Source of the DNA: an uncultured Oscillibacter sp.
GTDB lineage: Bacteria; Bacillota; Clostridia; Oscillospirales; Oscillospiraceae
NCBI GenBank assembly: GCA_910585385.1
Contig: CAJUDV010000016.1
Coordinates: 1 to 49,884, forward strand
Length of the DNA: 49,884 nucleotides
Direction of reading: 5' to 3'
How positions within the stretch are numbered: the first letter of the stretch is position 1; every line of letters begins with the position of its first letter. Position numbers and translations under genes: made by a program. Positions 31,225-40,683 of this stretch are shown here, piece by piece. The notes under the pieces were generated by a model. That model worked only from the letters and a program-made list of their open reading frames with translations, was not told the origin of the DNA and made no database searches.

Positions 31225-31279
31225 TTGACAAACGTATGAAATCGTACTATACTGCTGAAAGTGCAATAAGTACGATTTC
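31225..31279 (+). promoter_or_regulatory. marR-MATE promoter with 11-bp inverted repeat operator
   Basis: TTGACA (31225-31230), 17 bp, TATACT (31248-31253) is close to consensus. GAAATCGTACT (31238-31248) and AGTACGATTTC (31269-31279) are a perfect inverted repeat flanking the -10 and start region, a likely site for the MarR protein. Confidence 0.7.
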
Positions 31280-31304
31280 GGACAGATAATGTGGGAGGCA
31301 CGCT

Positions 31305-31742
31305 ATGAGATACGGACCTTCAAAAGAGATGCGGCGGTACAACCACCTGGTGGGGGAGATCGACGGGGTGTACCACGAGATGTCTCTTCGGCTGGGGCTG
31401 TCCGACAGTGCCATGATCGTTCTCTATACCCTCTGTGACAGCGGCGGTCCCTGTCCCCTGCGGGACATCTGCCGCCGCTCCGGTCTCAGCAAGCAGACGG
31501 TGAACTCCGCGCTGCGGAAGCTGGAGGCAGAGGGCGTGGTCTACCTGGAGCCGGTCTCCGCCAGAAGCAAGCGGGTCTGCCTGACGGAGGCGGGCCTGGA
31601 TTTGGCGGACAGGACCGCCGGCCGGATTATCCGAATAGAGAACGACATCTTCGCCTCCTGGCCCCGGGAGGATGTGGAGCAATACCTGGAGCTGACGGAG
31701 CGGTTTCTGCTGGCCCTCCGGGAACAGGCCAGGGGAATTTAG
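31305..31742 (+). CDS. MarR-family transcriptional regulator
   Basis: The 145-residue protein has the winged-helix core CPLRDICRRSGLSKQTVNSA ... LRKLEAEGVVYLEPV ... SKRVCLTEAG. It likely represses its own promoter and the downstream MATE gene, releasing them on binding a small molecule. GGGAGG precedes ATG 31305. The MATE gene follows 41 bp later without a separate promoter. Confidence 0.9.
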   Translation: MRYGPSKEMRRYNHLVGEIDGVYHEMSLRLGLSDSAMIVLYTLCDSGGPCPLRDICRRSGLSKQTVNSALRKLEAEGVVYLEPVSARSKRVCLTEAGLDLADRTAGRIIRIENDIFASWPREDVEQYLELTERFLLALREQARGI

Positions 31743-31783
31743 AAAGGAGCGTCGGACCGCGAAGGTCCCTTCATAGAACGAGT

Positions 31784-33109
31784 ATGATCCAGTTATCCGA
31801 CCATTTTACCTGTTGGCGCCTGCTGCGCTTTACGTTTCCGTCCATCATCATGCTGATTTTCACCTCTGTTTACGGCGTGGTGGACGGCTTCTTTGTATCC
31901 AATTTCGTGGGTAAGACCCCCTTTGCCGCTGTCAACCTCATCATGCCCTACCTGATGATCCTGGGCTGCATCGGCTTCATGTTCGGCACCGGCGGCAGCG
32001 CCCTCATCGCCAAGACCATGGGGGAGGGAAAGGCGGAGAGGGCCAATGAGATCTTCTCCCTGCTGATCTACACCTCGGCGGCCTGCGGCGTCATACTGGC
32101 GGTGCTGGGGATCGCGTTTTTGCCCGGAGCGGCGTCGCTGATGGGGGCGGAGGGCCGGCTGCTGGAGGACTGCGTGGCCTACGGCGTCATCAATCTGGCG
32201 GCGCTGCCCTTCTATGTTTTGCAGTTCGAGTTCATGTGCCTCTTCGCCGCGGCGGAGAAACCCAGGCTGGGCCTCTATGTGACTGTGGCGGCAGGGCTTA
32301 CCAATATGGCGCTGGACGCGGTGCTTGTGGGGGTTCTCCGCTTTGGGCTGGAGGGCGCGGCGGCGGCCACGGCCGTGAGCCAGCTGGTAGGCGGCGCGGC
32401 GCCCCTGGTCTATTTCGGGCGGAAGAATACCAGCCGATTGCGGCTGGTGCGCTGTAAATTTGACGGCAGGGTTCTGCGGCGGGCCTGCGCCAACGGCTCC
32501 TCCGAGCTGATGAGCAACGTCTCCATGTCCCTGGTGAGTATGCTGTTCAACGTGCGGCTGATGAAGTACGCCGGAGAGAACGGCATCGCCGCCTACGGGG
32601 TGCTGATGTACGTGAGCCTGGTCTTTCAGGCGGTGTTCCTGGGGTACTCCGTGGGCGCGGCGCCGGTGATCAGCTATCATCACGGAGCGGAGAACTACCA
32701 GGAGGGCAGGGGACTGCTGCGCAGGAGCCTGGCCATTATCGGTGTGTGCTCCTTGCTCATGTTTGCCGCCGGCCAGACCATGGCCCGGCCCTTGTCGCAG
32801 CTGTTTGTGGGCTACGACCCGGAGCTGCTGGGCATCACTGTCCGGGCCTTTGCCATCTTCTCCTTCACCTTTTTGTTCTCGGGGCTGGCCATCTTTGGCT
32901 CCTCCTTCTTCACCGCTCTTAACGACGGAATGACCTCCGCCATGATCTCCTTCCTGCGGACGCTGGTGTTCCAGTGTCTGGCGGTAACGGTGCTCCCCCT
33001 GATCTGGGGGCTGGACGGCATCTGGCTCTCCACCGTGGCGGCGGACGCCCTGGCGGTGGCAGTTACCGCGCTGCTTTTGGCGGGAAAGCGGAGGAAGTAC
33101 CACTATTAA
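31784..33109 (+). CDS. MATE-family efflux transporter
   Basis: The 441-residue protein has twelve predicted membrane segments in two similar halves (FPSIIMLIFTSVYGVVDGFF at the start; NGSSELMSNVSMSLVSMLF beginning the second half). It should export drugs or metabolites in exchange for Na+ or H+. No strong Shine-Dalgarno is visible before ATG 31784. The pairing with marR suggests inducible export. Confidence 0.9.
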   Translation: MIQLSDHFTCWRLLRFTFPSIIMLIFTSVYGVVDGFFVSNFVGKTPFAAVNLIMPYLMILGCIGFMFGTGGSALIAKTMGEGKAERANEIFSLLIYTSAACGVILAVLGIAFLPGAASLMGAEGRLLEDCVAYGVINLAALPFYVLQFEFMCLFAAAEKPRLGLYVTVAAGLTNMALDAVLVGVLRFGLEGAAAATAVSQLVGGAAPLVYFGRKNTSRLRLVRCKFDGRVLRRACANGSSELMSNVSMSLVSMLFNVRLMKYAGENGIAAYGVLMYVSLVFQAVFLGYSVGAAPVISYHHGAENYQEGRGLLRRSLAIIGVCSLLMFAAGQTMARPLSQLFVGYDPELLGITVRAFAIFSFTFLFSGLAIFGSSFFTALNDGMTSAMISFLRTLVFQCLAVTVLPLIWGLDGIWLSTVAADALAVAVTALLLAGKRRKYHY

Positions 33110-33152
33110 GAGAAGACCGGGGGGAGCGCAGCTCCCTCCGGTCTTTGCATCC
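33110..33152. terminator. Bidirectional terminator
   Basis: AAGACCGGGGGGAGC and GCTCCCTCCGGTCTT pair around GCA, one mismatch, with short T/A tracts outside. It separates the MATE gene from the convergent AraC-type gene. Confidence 0.8.
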
Positions 33153-33153
33153 G

Positions 33154-33999
33154 CTATTTCTTTCGCACAATGGGCAGCCAGACCTCATTGTGGCAGTTGT
33201 CCGCCGAGTAGACCTCAATGTCCGGAGCCTCGGCATACTCATAGCCGGAGCTGGGCAGCCACTCGCTGATGATCCGCCGCTGGAGGTCCTGCATGGCCTG
33301 GGGCATGGGACCGCGGCAGGGAAACACCGCCCAGGTTCCCGCTGGGACATGGTATTCCGCCATGTCCTCCGGCGCGGGGGCCTGGGTGGCCGCGGCGATG
33401 TAGTACCCGGAGAAGGCCCCGCCGTCGCAGGCGGAGACGCCCAGGATTCCCATGGGGCCGGAGCCGTCCATCAGGGCCGCCAGCCGGGGAAGCTCTCCGG
33501 CGGTCTGGCCCCAGAAGCCGGGGACCTTCTTAAAGCAGTCCTCCAGGGTCATGGTCTCCCTCATGGCGAATCCCACCACCCGGAAGGATGCCTGTTCCTC
33601 AATCCGATATTCCATAGCGTTTTCTCCTTTGATAGAAAGCGTAAAGGTGATGGGCGGAAAGGCCCGCAGTGCGGCGCCCCGGGCCTGCGCGGCGCTGGGA
33701 GGCAGGCGGTGGACGCTCTGAAACGCCCGGTTGAAGGCCGTGGGGGAGTCGTAGCCATAACGCGTTGCTGTGTCGATGACTTTTGCGCCCTCCGCCAGAT
33801 CCATGGCGGCCGCGGTCATCCTCCTCCGGCGAACATATTCAGAAAAACTGATGCCGGTCATGTACGGGAACATCCGCTGAAAATGGTATGCGGAACAGGC
33901 GGCCCGCCGGGCCGCGCCCTCCAGAGAGATCTCCCCGGTCAGGTTCTCCTCCACATACGACATGGCGTCGTTGAGCCGCTGAATCCATTCCATTTCCAT
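33154..33999 (-). CDS. AraC-family regulator with GyrI-like effector domain
   Basis: The 281-residue protein has an N-terminal AraC DNA-binding domain (residues 1-105: LEGAARRAACSAYHFQRMF, AFNRAFQSVHRLPPSAA) and a C-terminal GyrI/BmrR-like domain that binds small molecules (EEQASFRVVGFAMRETM ... YHVPAGTWAVFPCRG ... YEYAEAPDIEVYS). Its targets are unknown; nothing adjacent is clearly controlled. Confidence 0.9.
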   Translation of the reverse strand: MEMEWIQRLNDAMSYVEENLTGEISLEGAARRAACSAYHFQRMFPYMTGISFSEYVRRRRMTAAAMDLAEGAKVIDTATRYGYDSPTAFNRAFQSVHRLPPSAAQARGAALRAFPPITFTLSIKGENAMEYRIEEQASFRVVGFAMRETMTLEDCFKKVPGFWGQTAGELPRLAALMDGSGPMGILGVSACDGGAFSGYYIAAATQAPAPEDMAEYHVPAGTWAVFPCRGPMPQAMQDLQRRIISEWLPSSGYEYAEAPDIEVYSADNCHNEVWLPIVRKK

Positions 34000-34079
34000 C
34001 GCTCCTCTCTGTCTGCTATGATAGTGGATTTTCCGGCGCCTGTCCTCGCGGTTTCCCTGCGGAAAAAGCGAGACGGTAA

Positions 34080-34109
34080 ACCCGCGTCCATCGTACGATG
34101 GGCGCGGGT
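34080..34109 (-). terminator. Terminator of the dnaG-rpoD operon
   Basis: ACCCGCG-CCATCGT/ACGATGG-CGCGGGT forms a near-perfect stem just after the rpoD stop; on the minus strand TTTACCG follows. Confidence 0.6.
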
Positions 34110-34114
34110 CTGCG

Positions 34115-35504
<1,390 letters not shown>

Positions 35505-35512
<8 letters not shown>

Positions 35513-37292
35513 GAAGCTTTCCTCCAGTACCTTTCTTGTTTTTGCTTTTTTCTATTGCAGCTGCCAGCGGATCGCCTCCGCTATTGTTTCTCTGCTCCCA
35601 TTCCTCCAGAATGGTGGATATGTAATCGATAAGCGCCTGTTTGGCATTTTTGGCTGATTCTGGTTTTTGACAGACAAAGGTGATATGGCTCGTCTCCTCC
35701 GGCGTCAAGACGGCGTCTAGCGTTGCCAAGGTCACGTTTCGCCCCTCTTCCCGGGCTTTCCATAAAAGAGAGAAGACGCGGCCTAACAGGGGGGAGGAAA
35801 ATTGCTCCTCTTGTATAGGCGGCTGAGAGGGGAAAAGGCTGTCATCCAGCAGTAATAAGCGGAGCACGCCCTCCTCGGCTCTGGCGGAACGCATATTCTC
35901 GTATCGCATTGATCGTTCTTTCGGCTGTGACTGCGCTACTGGGTTTAAATTTTTTCGCTCTTCCGCGCGGTCTTCTCTGCGCACCTTTTGTTTTCGGGCG
36001 CGCTCTACGTCCAGTTTCATGGCCTCCGGAGTAATGCGGGCGGTTTCAGCGGCTCTGACGGAATAGATCTCCCTTTCCACCTCGTTTGGAAGCGCTGCCA
36101 GCAGCTTACTGATCTCCTCGCCATAGGCGGCTCTTTCCTCGTCGCTGTCCAAGTTATATTTCCCGGCGATCTGGGCCATGCGGAACTCCACGCCGTTCTC
36201 GCTGCCGCTGAGCAGCCGTTCAAAGGCGTCCGCCCCCTGGTTTTTGATGAAGTCGTCCGCGTCCTGTTTTACCAGCTCCCCGCTGTCGGTCCGCCGCCGG
36301 GGCAGCTGGAGCACCTTCACGGAGAACTCCGAGTTGTTCAGAATCTGCAATGCACGCTCCGTGGCGACCTTGCCGGCGTTGTCGTTGTCGTAGCACAGCA
36401 CCAGCTCCTTGGTGAAGCGGGAGAGGAGCCGGGTCTGTTCCACGGTCAGCGCCGTGCCCATGGAGGCTACGGCGTTGTCAAATCCCGCCTGGTGGAGGGT
36501 GACGATGTCCAGGTTGCCCTCGCAGAGGATGATGTTGGGCCGTTTGGTCTTTTTTGCCAGGTTCAGCCCGTAGAGAACCCGGCGCTTGCTGTACACCGGC
36601 GTCTCCGAGGAGTTCATATACTTGGGCTCGGACTTGTCCAGCACCCGGCTGCCAAAGGCCACCACATCCCCCCGTGTGTCGATTACCGGGAGCATCAGGC
36701 GGTTTCGAAATTTGTCGTAAAAGCCGCCCCGCTTATTGTCCACAATAAGGCCTGCCGCCAAAAGCTCGGACTTGGAGTAGCCCCGGGAGGTCATCTCATT
36801 CAACAGTACGTCCCAGGCGTTGGGGGAGGCCCCCATGCCGAATTTCACCGCCGTGTTCCACCGGATCCGGCGGCGGTCCAGATAGTCCCGCACCGCCTGG
36901 CCCGGAGGCTGCTGGAGCAGCTGATGGTAGAAGCGGGCGGCGTCCCGGTTCAGCTCCAGGAGCCTGGCCCGGCGGCGTCCGGACTCCTGGTCGCCCGTCT
37001 CCTCCGGCACCTCCATCCCCGCCCGCTTAGCGAGAAAGCGGACCGCGTCGGGAAAGGTCAGGTTCTCCTCCTCCATGATGAAGTTCACAACGCCGCCGCC
37101 CTTTTTGCAGCCGAAGCAGTAGTAAATCTGCTTGTCCGGGGCCACGGAGAAGGAGCCGGTCTTCTCGCTGTGGAAGGGGCACAGTCCAAAGAGGTTGGCG
37201 CCCTTGCGGGTCAGCTGGACATAGCTGCCCACCACGTCCACAATGTCGCATCTGGATACCAGCTCGTCCAGAAAGCTCTGGGGAAACGCCAT
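35505..37292 (-). CDS. dnaG: DNA primase DnaG
   Basis: The 595-residue protein has the N-terminal zinc domain (CPFHSEKTGSFSV ... YYCFGCKKGG), the core with Toprim motifs (EGNLDIVTLHQAG, CYDNDNAGK) and a C-terminal helicase-binding region. It makes RNA primers at the fork. The start at 37292 (MAFPQSFLDELVSRCDIV) follows GGGAGGCGG; a longer frame upstream lacks a site. Confidence 0.97.
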
Positions 37293-37453
37293 AGGACCGC
37301 CTCCCTCCATTCGGTCAGTTTTTCCAAATTTCCCGCCGGTCATACAGAAAACCGGCGGAGGAACAGACTGCGGTATTTTAGATATACCCCGCGCCTATCG
37401 GATTTCCTCTTTTTTTTCACAAATTTTTAGAAAATTTTTGTGGGAAAGGAGAA

Positions 37454-37482
37454 TTTACACCAATGGAAGGAGTGGATACAAT
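37454..37482 (+). promoter_or_regulatory. Promoter of the phosphopantetheinyl transferase gene
   Basis: TTTACA (37454-37459), 17 bp, TACAAT (37477-37482). The AT-rich stretch just upstream (37405-37440) could act as an UP element. Confidence 0.65.
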
Positions 37483-37516
37483 AGAATCGTGTGAAGATAG
37501 GGAGAGGAGAGGACAT

Positions 37517-38128
37517 ATGTCCATTGAACTGTGGGCCGTCCGGCTGGAGCGGCCGCTGACGGCGGAGGAGACGGAGGCCATGATGTCCCTGCTTCCTCCG
37601 GAGCGGCGGGAGCGGCTGCTGCGGGTCCGGCAGGAGGAACGGCGGCGGGAGCCGCTGTGCGCCTATTTTATTTTACGCCAGGCGCTGGAGGAACAGTACG
37701 GCTGGCGGCAGCTGCCGGAGATCGCCCTGACAAACCGGGGAAAGCCCTACTTTCCCCAGCACCCGGAGGTACAGTTCAACTTGAGCCACACCGCCGGCGC
37801 GGTGTTGGTGGGTTTGGCCGACGAGCCGCTGGGCGTGGACATTGAGCACATCCGGCCGGTGAGCCAGCGGGCCATGCGGCGGCTGGCGGATGTGGACACG
37901 CGGGAGGATTTTTTCCGCAGCTGGGTGCGGCGGGAGGCCAGGGCCAAGCGCAGCGGCGACGGTGTGGGCACCATGATGCGGGATGAGACGCCCCTGCGGT
38001 ACGGGGAGGTCTATTATGAGATTGAGACCTTTCCGGGCTACGCGGCGGGGGTGGCCTCCGGCAGCGCGGAGCGCTCCGGGACTGTGCGGCGGCTGGTTCT
38101 AAGCGAAACGGCGGAGGATATACTGTGA
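37517..38128 (+). CDS. 4'-phosphopantetheinyl transferase (Sfp type)
   Basis: The 203-residue protein has the family pattern NLSHTAGAVLVGLADEPLGVDIE with the Mg-binding Asp and Glu, followed by a WVRREARAK segment in place of the usual W-x-x-KEA. It activates acyl- or peptidyl-carrier proteins. The KEA lysine is replaced (RREARAK), so activity may differ. ATG 37517 follows GGAGAGGAGAGG. It overlaps the next gene by 4 bp. Confidence 0.85.
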   Translation: MSIELWAVRLERPLTAEETEAMMSLLPPERRERLLRVRQEERRREPLCAYFILRQALEEQYGWRQLPEIALTNRGKPYFPQHPEVQFNLSHTAGAVLVGLADEPLGVDIEHIRPVSQRAMRRLADVDTREDFFRSWVRREARAKRSGDGVGTMMRDETPLRYGEVYYEIETFPGYAAGVASGSAERSGTVRRLVLSETAEDIL

Positions 38129-38541
38129 GCGATGAAGAGCTGGTGAGATTGGTTCTGTCGTTTGCTGGAGAGGTCAACGCCCTGCAGCGGAAATACGCGC
38201 CGCGGCTGAAGGCGGAGCGGGAGCGGAGCCGGATGACGGCCTTTCTGGAGGCGTATCGGGCCGAGGCGGGCCTGATCTACGCCAGGTATCTCACCCGGCG
38301 GGAGAGGACCTACTACACGCCGTTGTCCGTTCCGCCCACCTACGCCGCCATGGAGGAGATGACCCTCAGTACCGTGGAGCGGGTAAAGGACCGGGCCGTG
38401 GTGGAGATACTGACCAGCGGAGGCTTGCTGGACTACCGCTTCAAGCTGGTGTGCCGGGAGGGAGAGTGGCGAATCAACAGCTACCAGCAGCGGCTCCACA
38501 CGGAGTCCCGCATCTGTCGGTGGATCTACGGCGATTTTTGA
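38125..38541 (+). CDS. Small cytoplasmic protein, possibly NTF2-like, unknown
   Basis: The 138-residue protein starts at GTG 38125, overlapping the transferase stop. The first half is a charged helix region (VNALQRKYAPRLKAERERSR). The second half has strand patterns (RAVVEILTSGGLLDYRFKLV, EGEWRINSYQQR) that resemble NTF2-like folds. I recognise no family; it may be functionally tied to the transferase. A MITE-like element follows. Confidence 0.65.
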   Translation: MSDEELVRLVLSFAGEVNALQRKYAPRLKAERERSRMTAFLEAYRAEAGLIYARYLTRRERTYYTPLSVPPTYAAMEEMTLSTVERVKDRAVVEILTSGGLLDYRFKLVCREGEWRINSYQQRLHTESRICRWIYGDF

Positions 38542-38602
38542 ATTGGACTCTGTTCGCAAAGTGGAACAGGCTGGCGGACTGTCCGTGTTTAAGAGAATTC
38601 AG

Positions 38603-38724
38603 CGTCTGTTTCAAAACCGCCGGAACGATGCCTTAAGGCGTTTTCCGCTGGAGCTGCGTCAAATCGCCGTGTCCGGCAAAAAGTCTGCCTCAACCCGGCA
38701 TTCCGCCGATTTTAAAACAAGACG
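38603..38724. repeat. MITE-like intergenic element, copy C (internally deleted)
   Basis: Ends CGTCTGTTTCAAAAC and TTTTAAAACAAGACG form the imperfect terminal inverted repeat. Shared interior blocks are GCGTCAAATCGCC, TCCGGCAAAAA and CCGGCATTCCGCC. It is about 40 bp shorter than copies A and B. Confidence 0.8.
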
Positions 38725-38766
38725 CCAGACGGGGAGTGGTCTCCCCGTCTAAATTTTTTGCTCCGC

Positions 38767-38795
38767 GGAACCAAAGCCCCTGTCTTTCCGACTAA
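38767..38795 (+). promoter_or_regulatory. Candidate ECF-type promoter
   Basis: GGAACC (38767-38772), 16 bp and CGACTAA (38789-38795) match the general ECF pattern (GAAC at -35, CG-containing -10). They precede the ECF sigma gene by about 36 bp, which suggests autoregulation. Confidence 0.55.
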
Positions 38796-38830
38796 ACAGA
38801 TGAAAGCGGCTTTCAAAAGGAAGTGAATAC

Positions 38831-39382
38831 ATGGAGGACAAGGACATCATCACATTGTACTGGGAGCGGTCTGAGGAGGCCATCCGGGCCACGGCGGCCA
38901 AGTACGGCGGCTACTGTGCCGCCATCATCCGCCGGGTGCTGGGAGACGGGCGGGACAGCGAGGAGTGCCTGAACGACACCTGGCTGGGGGCGTGGAACGC
39001 CATGCCGCCCCAGCGGCCGGAGCGATTGCCGCCCTTTTTGGGCCGCATCGCCCGAAATACCGCCCTGGACCGCTACGACTACAACGCCGCCCAGAGCCGG
39101 AGCGGCTGCGCGGCGGTGCTGGAGGAGCTGGCGGAGTGCGTGGGCGGCCAGCCCATGGAGGAGGATTTCAACCTCAGGCGGCTGGGGGAGGCCATCTCGG
39201 CATACCTGGACGCCGTCTCGCCGGAGTGCCGGCGGGTCTTCCTCCGGCGGTACTGGTACTGCGATACCATCCAGGAGATCGCCGCAGGCTGCGGTTTTAC
39301 CCAGGGAAAGGTGAAGTCCCTGCTCCATCGCGCCCGGAAGGGACTGCGGGCCTATTTGATTGAGGAGGGGTACGACCTATGA
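38831..39382 (+). CDS. ECF sigma-70 family factor
   Basis: The 183-residue protein has region 2 (DSEECLNDTWLGAWNAMPP, then PPFLGRIARNTALDRYD) and region 4 (VFLRRYWYCDTIQEIAAGCG, VKSLLHRARKGLRAYL). It should direct polymerase to GGAACC-type promoters. It overlaps the following membrane protein gene by 4 bp, the usual arrangement with an anti-sigma factor. Confidence 0.9.
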   Translation: MEDKDIITLYWERSEEAIRATAAKYGGYCAAIIRRVLGDGRDSEECLNDTWLGAWNAMPPQRPERLPPFLGRIARNTALDRYDYNAAQSRSGCAAVLEELAECVGGQPMEEDFNLRRLGEAISAYLDAVSPECRRVFLRRYWYCDTIQEIAAGCGFTQGKVKSLLHRARKGLRAYLIEEGYDL

Positions 39383-40470
39383 CGAAAGAGGAGCTGTTCC
39401 GGGCCGTGGGGGAGGTCCGGGAGGACCAGATCACGGAGGCGGAGGAAGTGAGAAGGCAGAGCCGCCCCTGGCGGCGGTACGGAACCCTGGCGGCCTGCCT
39501 GGCCCTGGTGCTGGCGGGGGCCTTTGCCCTGGAGCGGCTGGAGGACGCCCGGAAGTGGGCGGAAATAGAGGAGAGCTTTCAGACCGCAGACGGGGCTTAT
39601 CCTGAGAGCGCCCCGGACGCCGACAGCGGCGGGGAGATCGGGCACCGCTGGACCGAAAAAACTGACGAGCTTCCCTCTGAGGAATCGCCGGAGAGCGGCG
39701 CCGTTTTGGACGGAGCGGATTACTGGCCGGGGAGCGGAAAAGATCCGGCGTCCAATTACTCTTTCAACGTGGAGATCGGGGAACTGGAGGGACATTCCGA
39801 TGAAGATGGGCTAGGGCGGACGGAGACCGGTATGTCCGCCTGTCTGGCCTGGCTGTCCCCGGAGGAGATCTTTGCCATGGACACGGTGATCTTCCGAGGC
39901 GTGGTGGAGAGTTCGCCGCGGTACTACCGGATCGACATGCCTGGACGGGACGATTACTATTGCACAGCGGTGAATGTCAGAGTCACCGATTCCATTCGGG
40001 GCGGGCTGGAGGAGGGAGAGGTATACTCCCTGATGTACGGCGGCGCCAAGGGGTATATGTCTCTCTCCACCTCCGGTCCGCTGGAGGAGCTGAGGACGGG
40101 CGGCGAGGGCATCTTCATGTCCGAGAGAACCGGTCCGGACACCGGATGGAGGACGGAGACGGGCTACTTCTGTTACGCCGACCTGGCGGAGCTGCGCATT
40201 GGGGAGGGAATCCGGTTTGTGTTCCTGGACACGGAGGAGGGAGTGAGATTCGACCGCTCCACCTATGAGGAGGCCGCGGAGGCGGAGACGCTGGACGAAA
40301 TCGCGGACTATATCCGGCGGATGATCGGGGAGACGGAGCGAACACAGCCCGCCGCGGTCCCCGCGGAGCCGCAGAGAGACCCGGCGGAGCTTGACTCCGC
40401 CCTGCTGGACCCCGGCTATGGCGTGGAAGGCCCCCATGGGGCCCGGGAACTTCCGGACGGCACGGTTTGA
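39379..40470 (+). CDS. Putative membrane anti-sigma factor / envelope sensor
   Basis: The 363-residue protein has a short cytoplasmic N-terminus (~35 residues), one membrane segment (YGTLAACLALVLAGAFAL) and a large acidic extracytoplasmic part (residues ~55-340). It contains no RsiW-type zinc motif, so the anti-sigma role is inferred from coupling to the ECF gene and from topology. The stretch ETGMSACLAWLSPEEIFAMD may start a folded domain. Many Firmicutes ECF genes are followed by such proteins. Confidence 0.7.
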   Translation: MTKEELFRAVGEVREDQITEAEEVRRQSRPWRRYGTLAACLALVLAGAFALERLEDARKWAEIEESFQTADGAYPESAPDADSGGEIGHRWTEKTDELPSEESPESGAVLDGADYWPGSGKDPASNYSFNVEIGELEGHSDEDGLGRTETGMSACLAWLSPEEIFAMDTVIFRGVVESSPRYYRIDMPGRDDYYCTAVNVRVTDSIRGGLEEGEVYSLMYGGAKGYMSLSTSGPLEELRTGGEGIFMSERTGPDTGWRTETGYFCYADLAELRIGEGIRFVFLDTEEGVRFDRSTYEEAAEAETLDEIADYIRRMIGETERTQPAAVPAEPQRDPAELDSALLDPGYGVEGPHGARELPDGTV

Positions 40471-40594
40471 GGCCGGAGGACCTCAGGAGCGGCGGCTGAA
40501 AGCGCTCCGCGGGAGTTTCGCCGCCCGGGGTCCGTTTCTCCGGTCCGAGGGCGGCGGCATGTGCGCCGCCAAAAACACCGCTCAGCTCTGAAAT

Positions 40595-40640
40595 GTGCGC
40601 AAGCCCCCATCTGCCTGTGGCAGATGGGGGCTGTGTGCGC
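40595..40640. terminator. Strong hairpin between convergent genes
   Basis: AGCCCCCATCTGC (40602-40614) and GCAGATGGGGGCT (40620-40632) form a perfect 13-bp stem with outer GTGCGC pairing. T-tracts are lacking, so it is at best a weak terminator for gdhA and the anti-sigma gene. Confidence 0.5.
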
Positions 40641-40683
40641 GAAGGAAAATGGCCTGCGGCTATTTTCGGTGAATTAGAATGAA

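Noticed and set aside
31793..33103. Long minus-strand open frame over the MATE gene
   Set aside because: Antisense shadow, rich in His, Gln and Gly; the MATE gene is certain.
35988..37430. Long plus-strand open frame over dnaG
   Set aside because: Antisense shadow of a certain primase gene.
37418..37442. AT-rich near-palindrome before the phosphopantetheinyl transferase promoter
   Set aside because: Pairs imperfectly and can be explained by AT-richness; mentioned only as a possible UP element.
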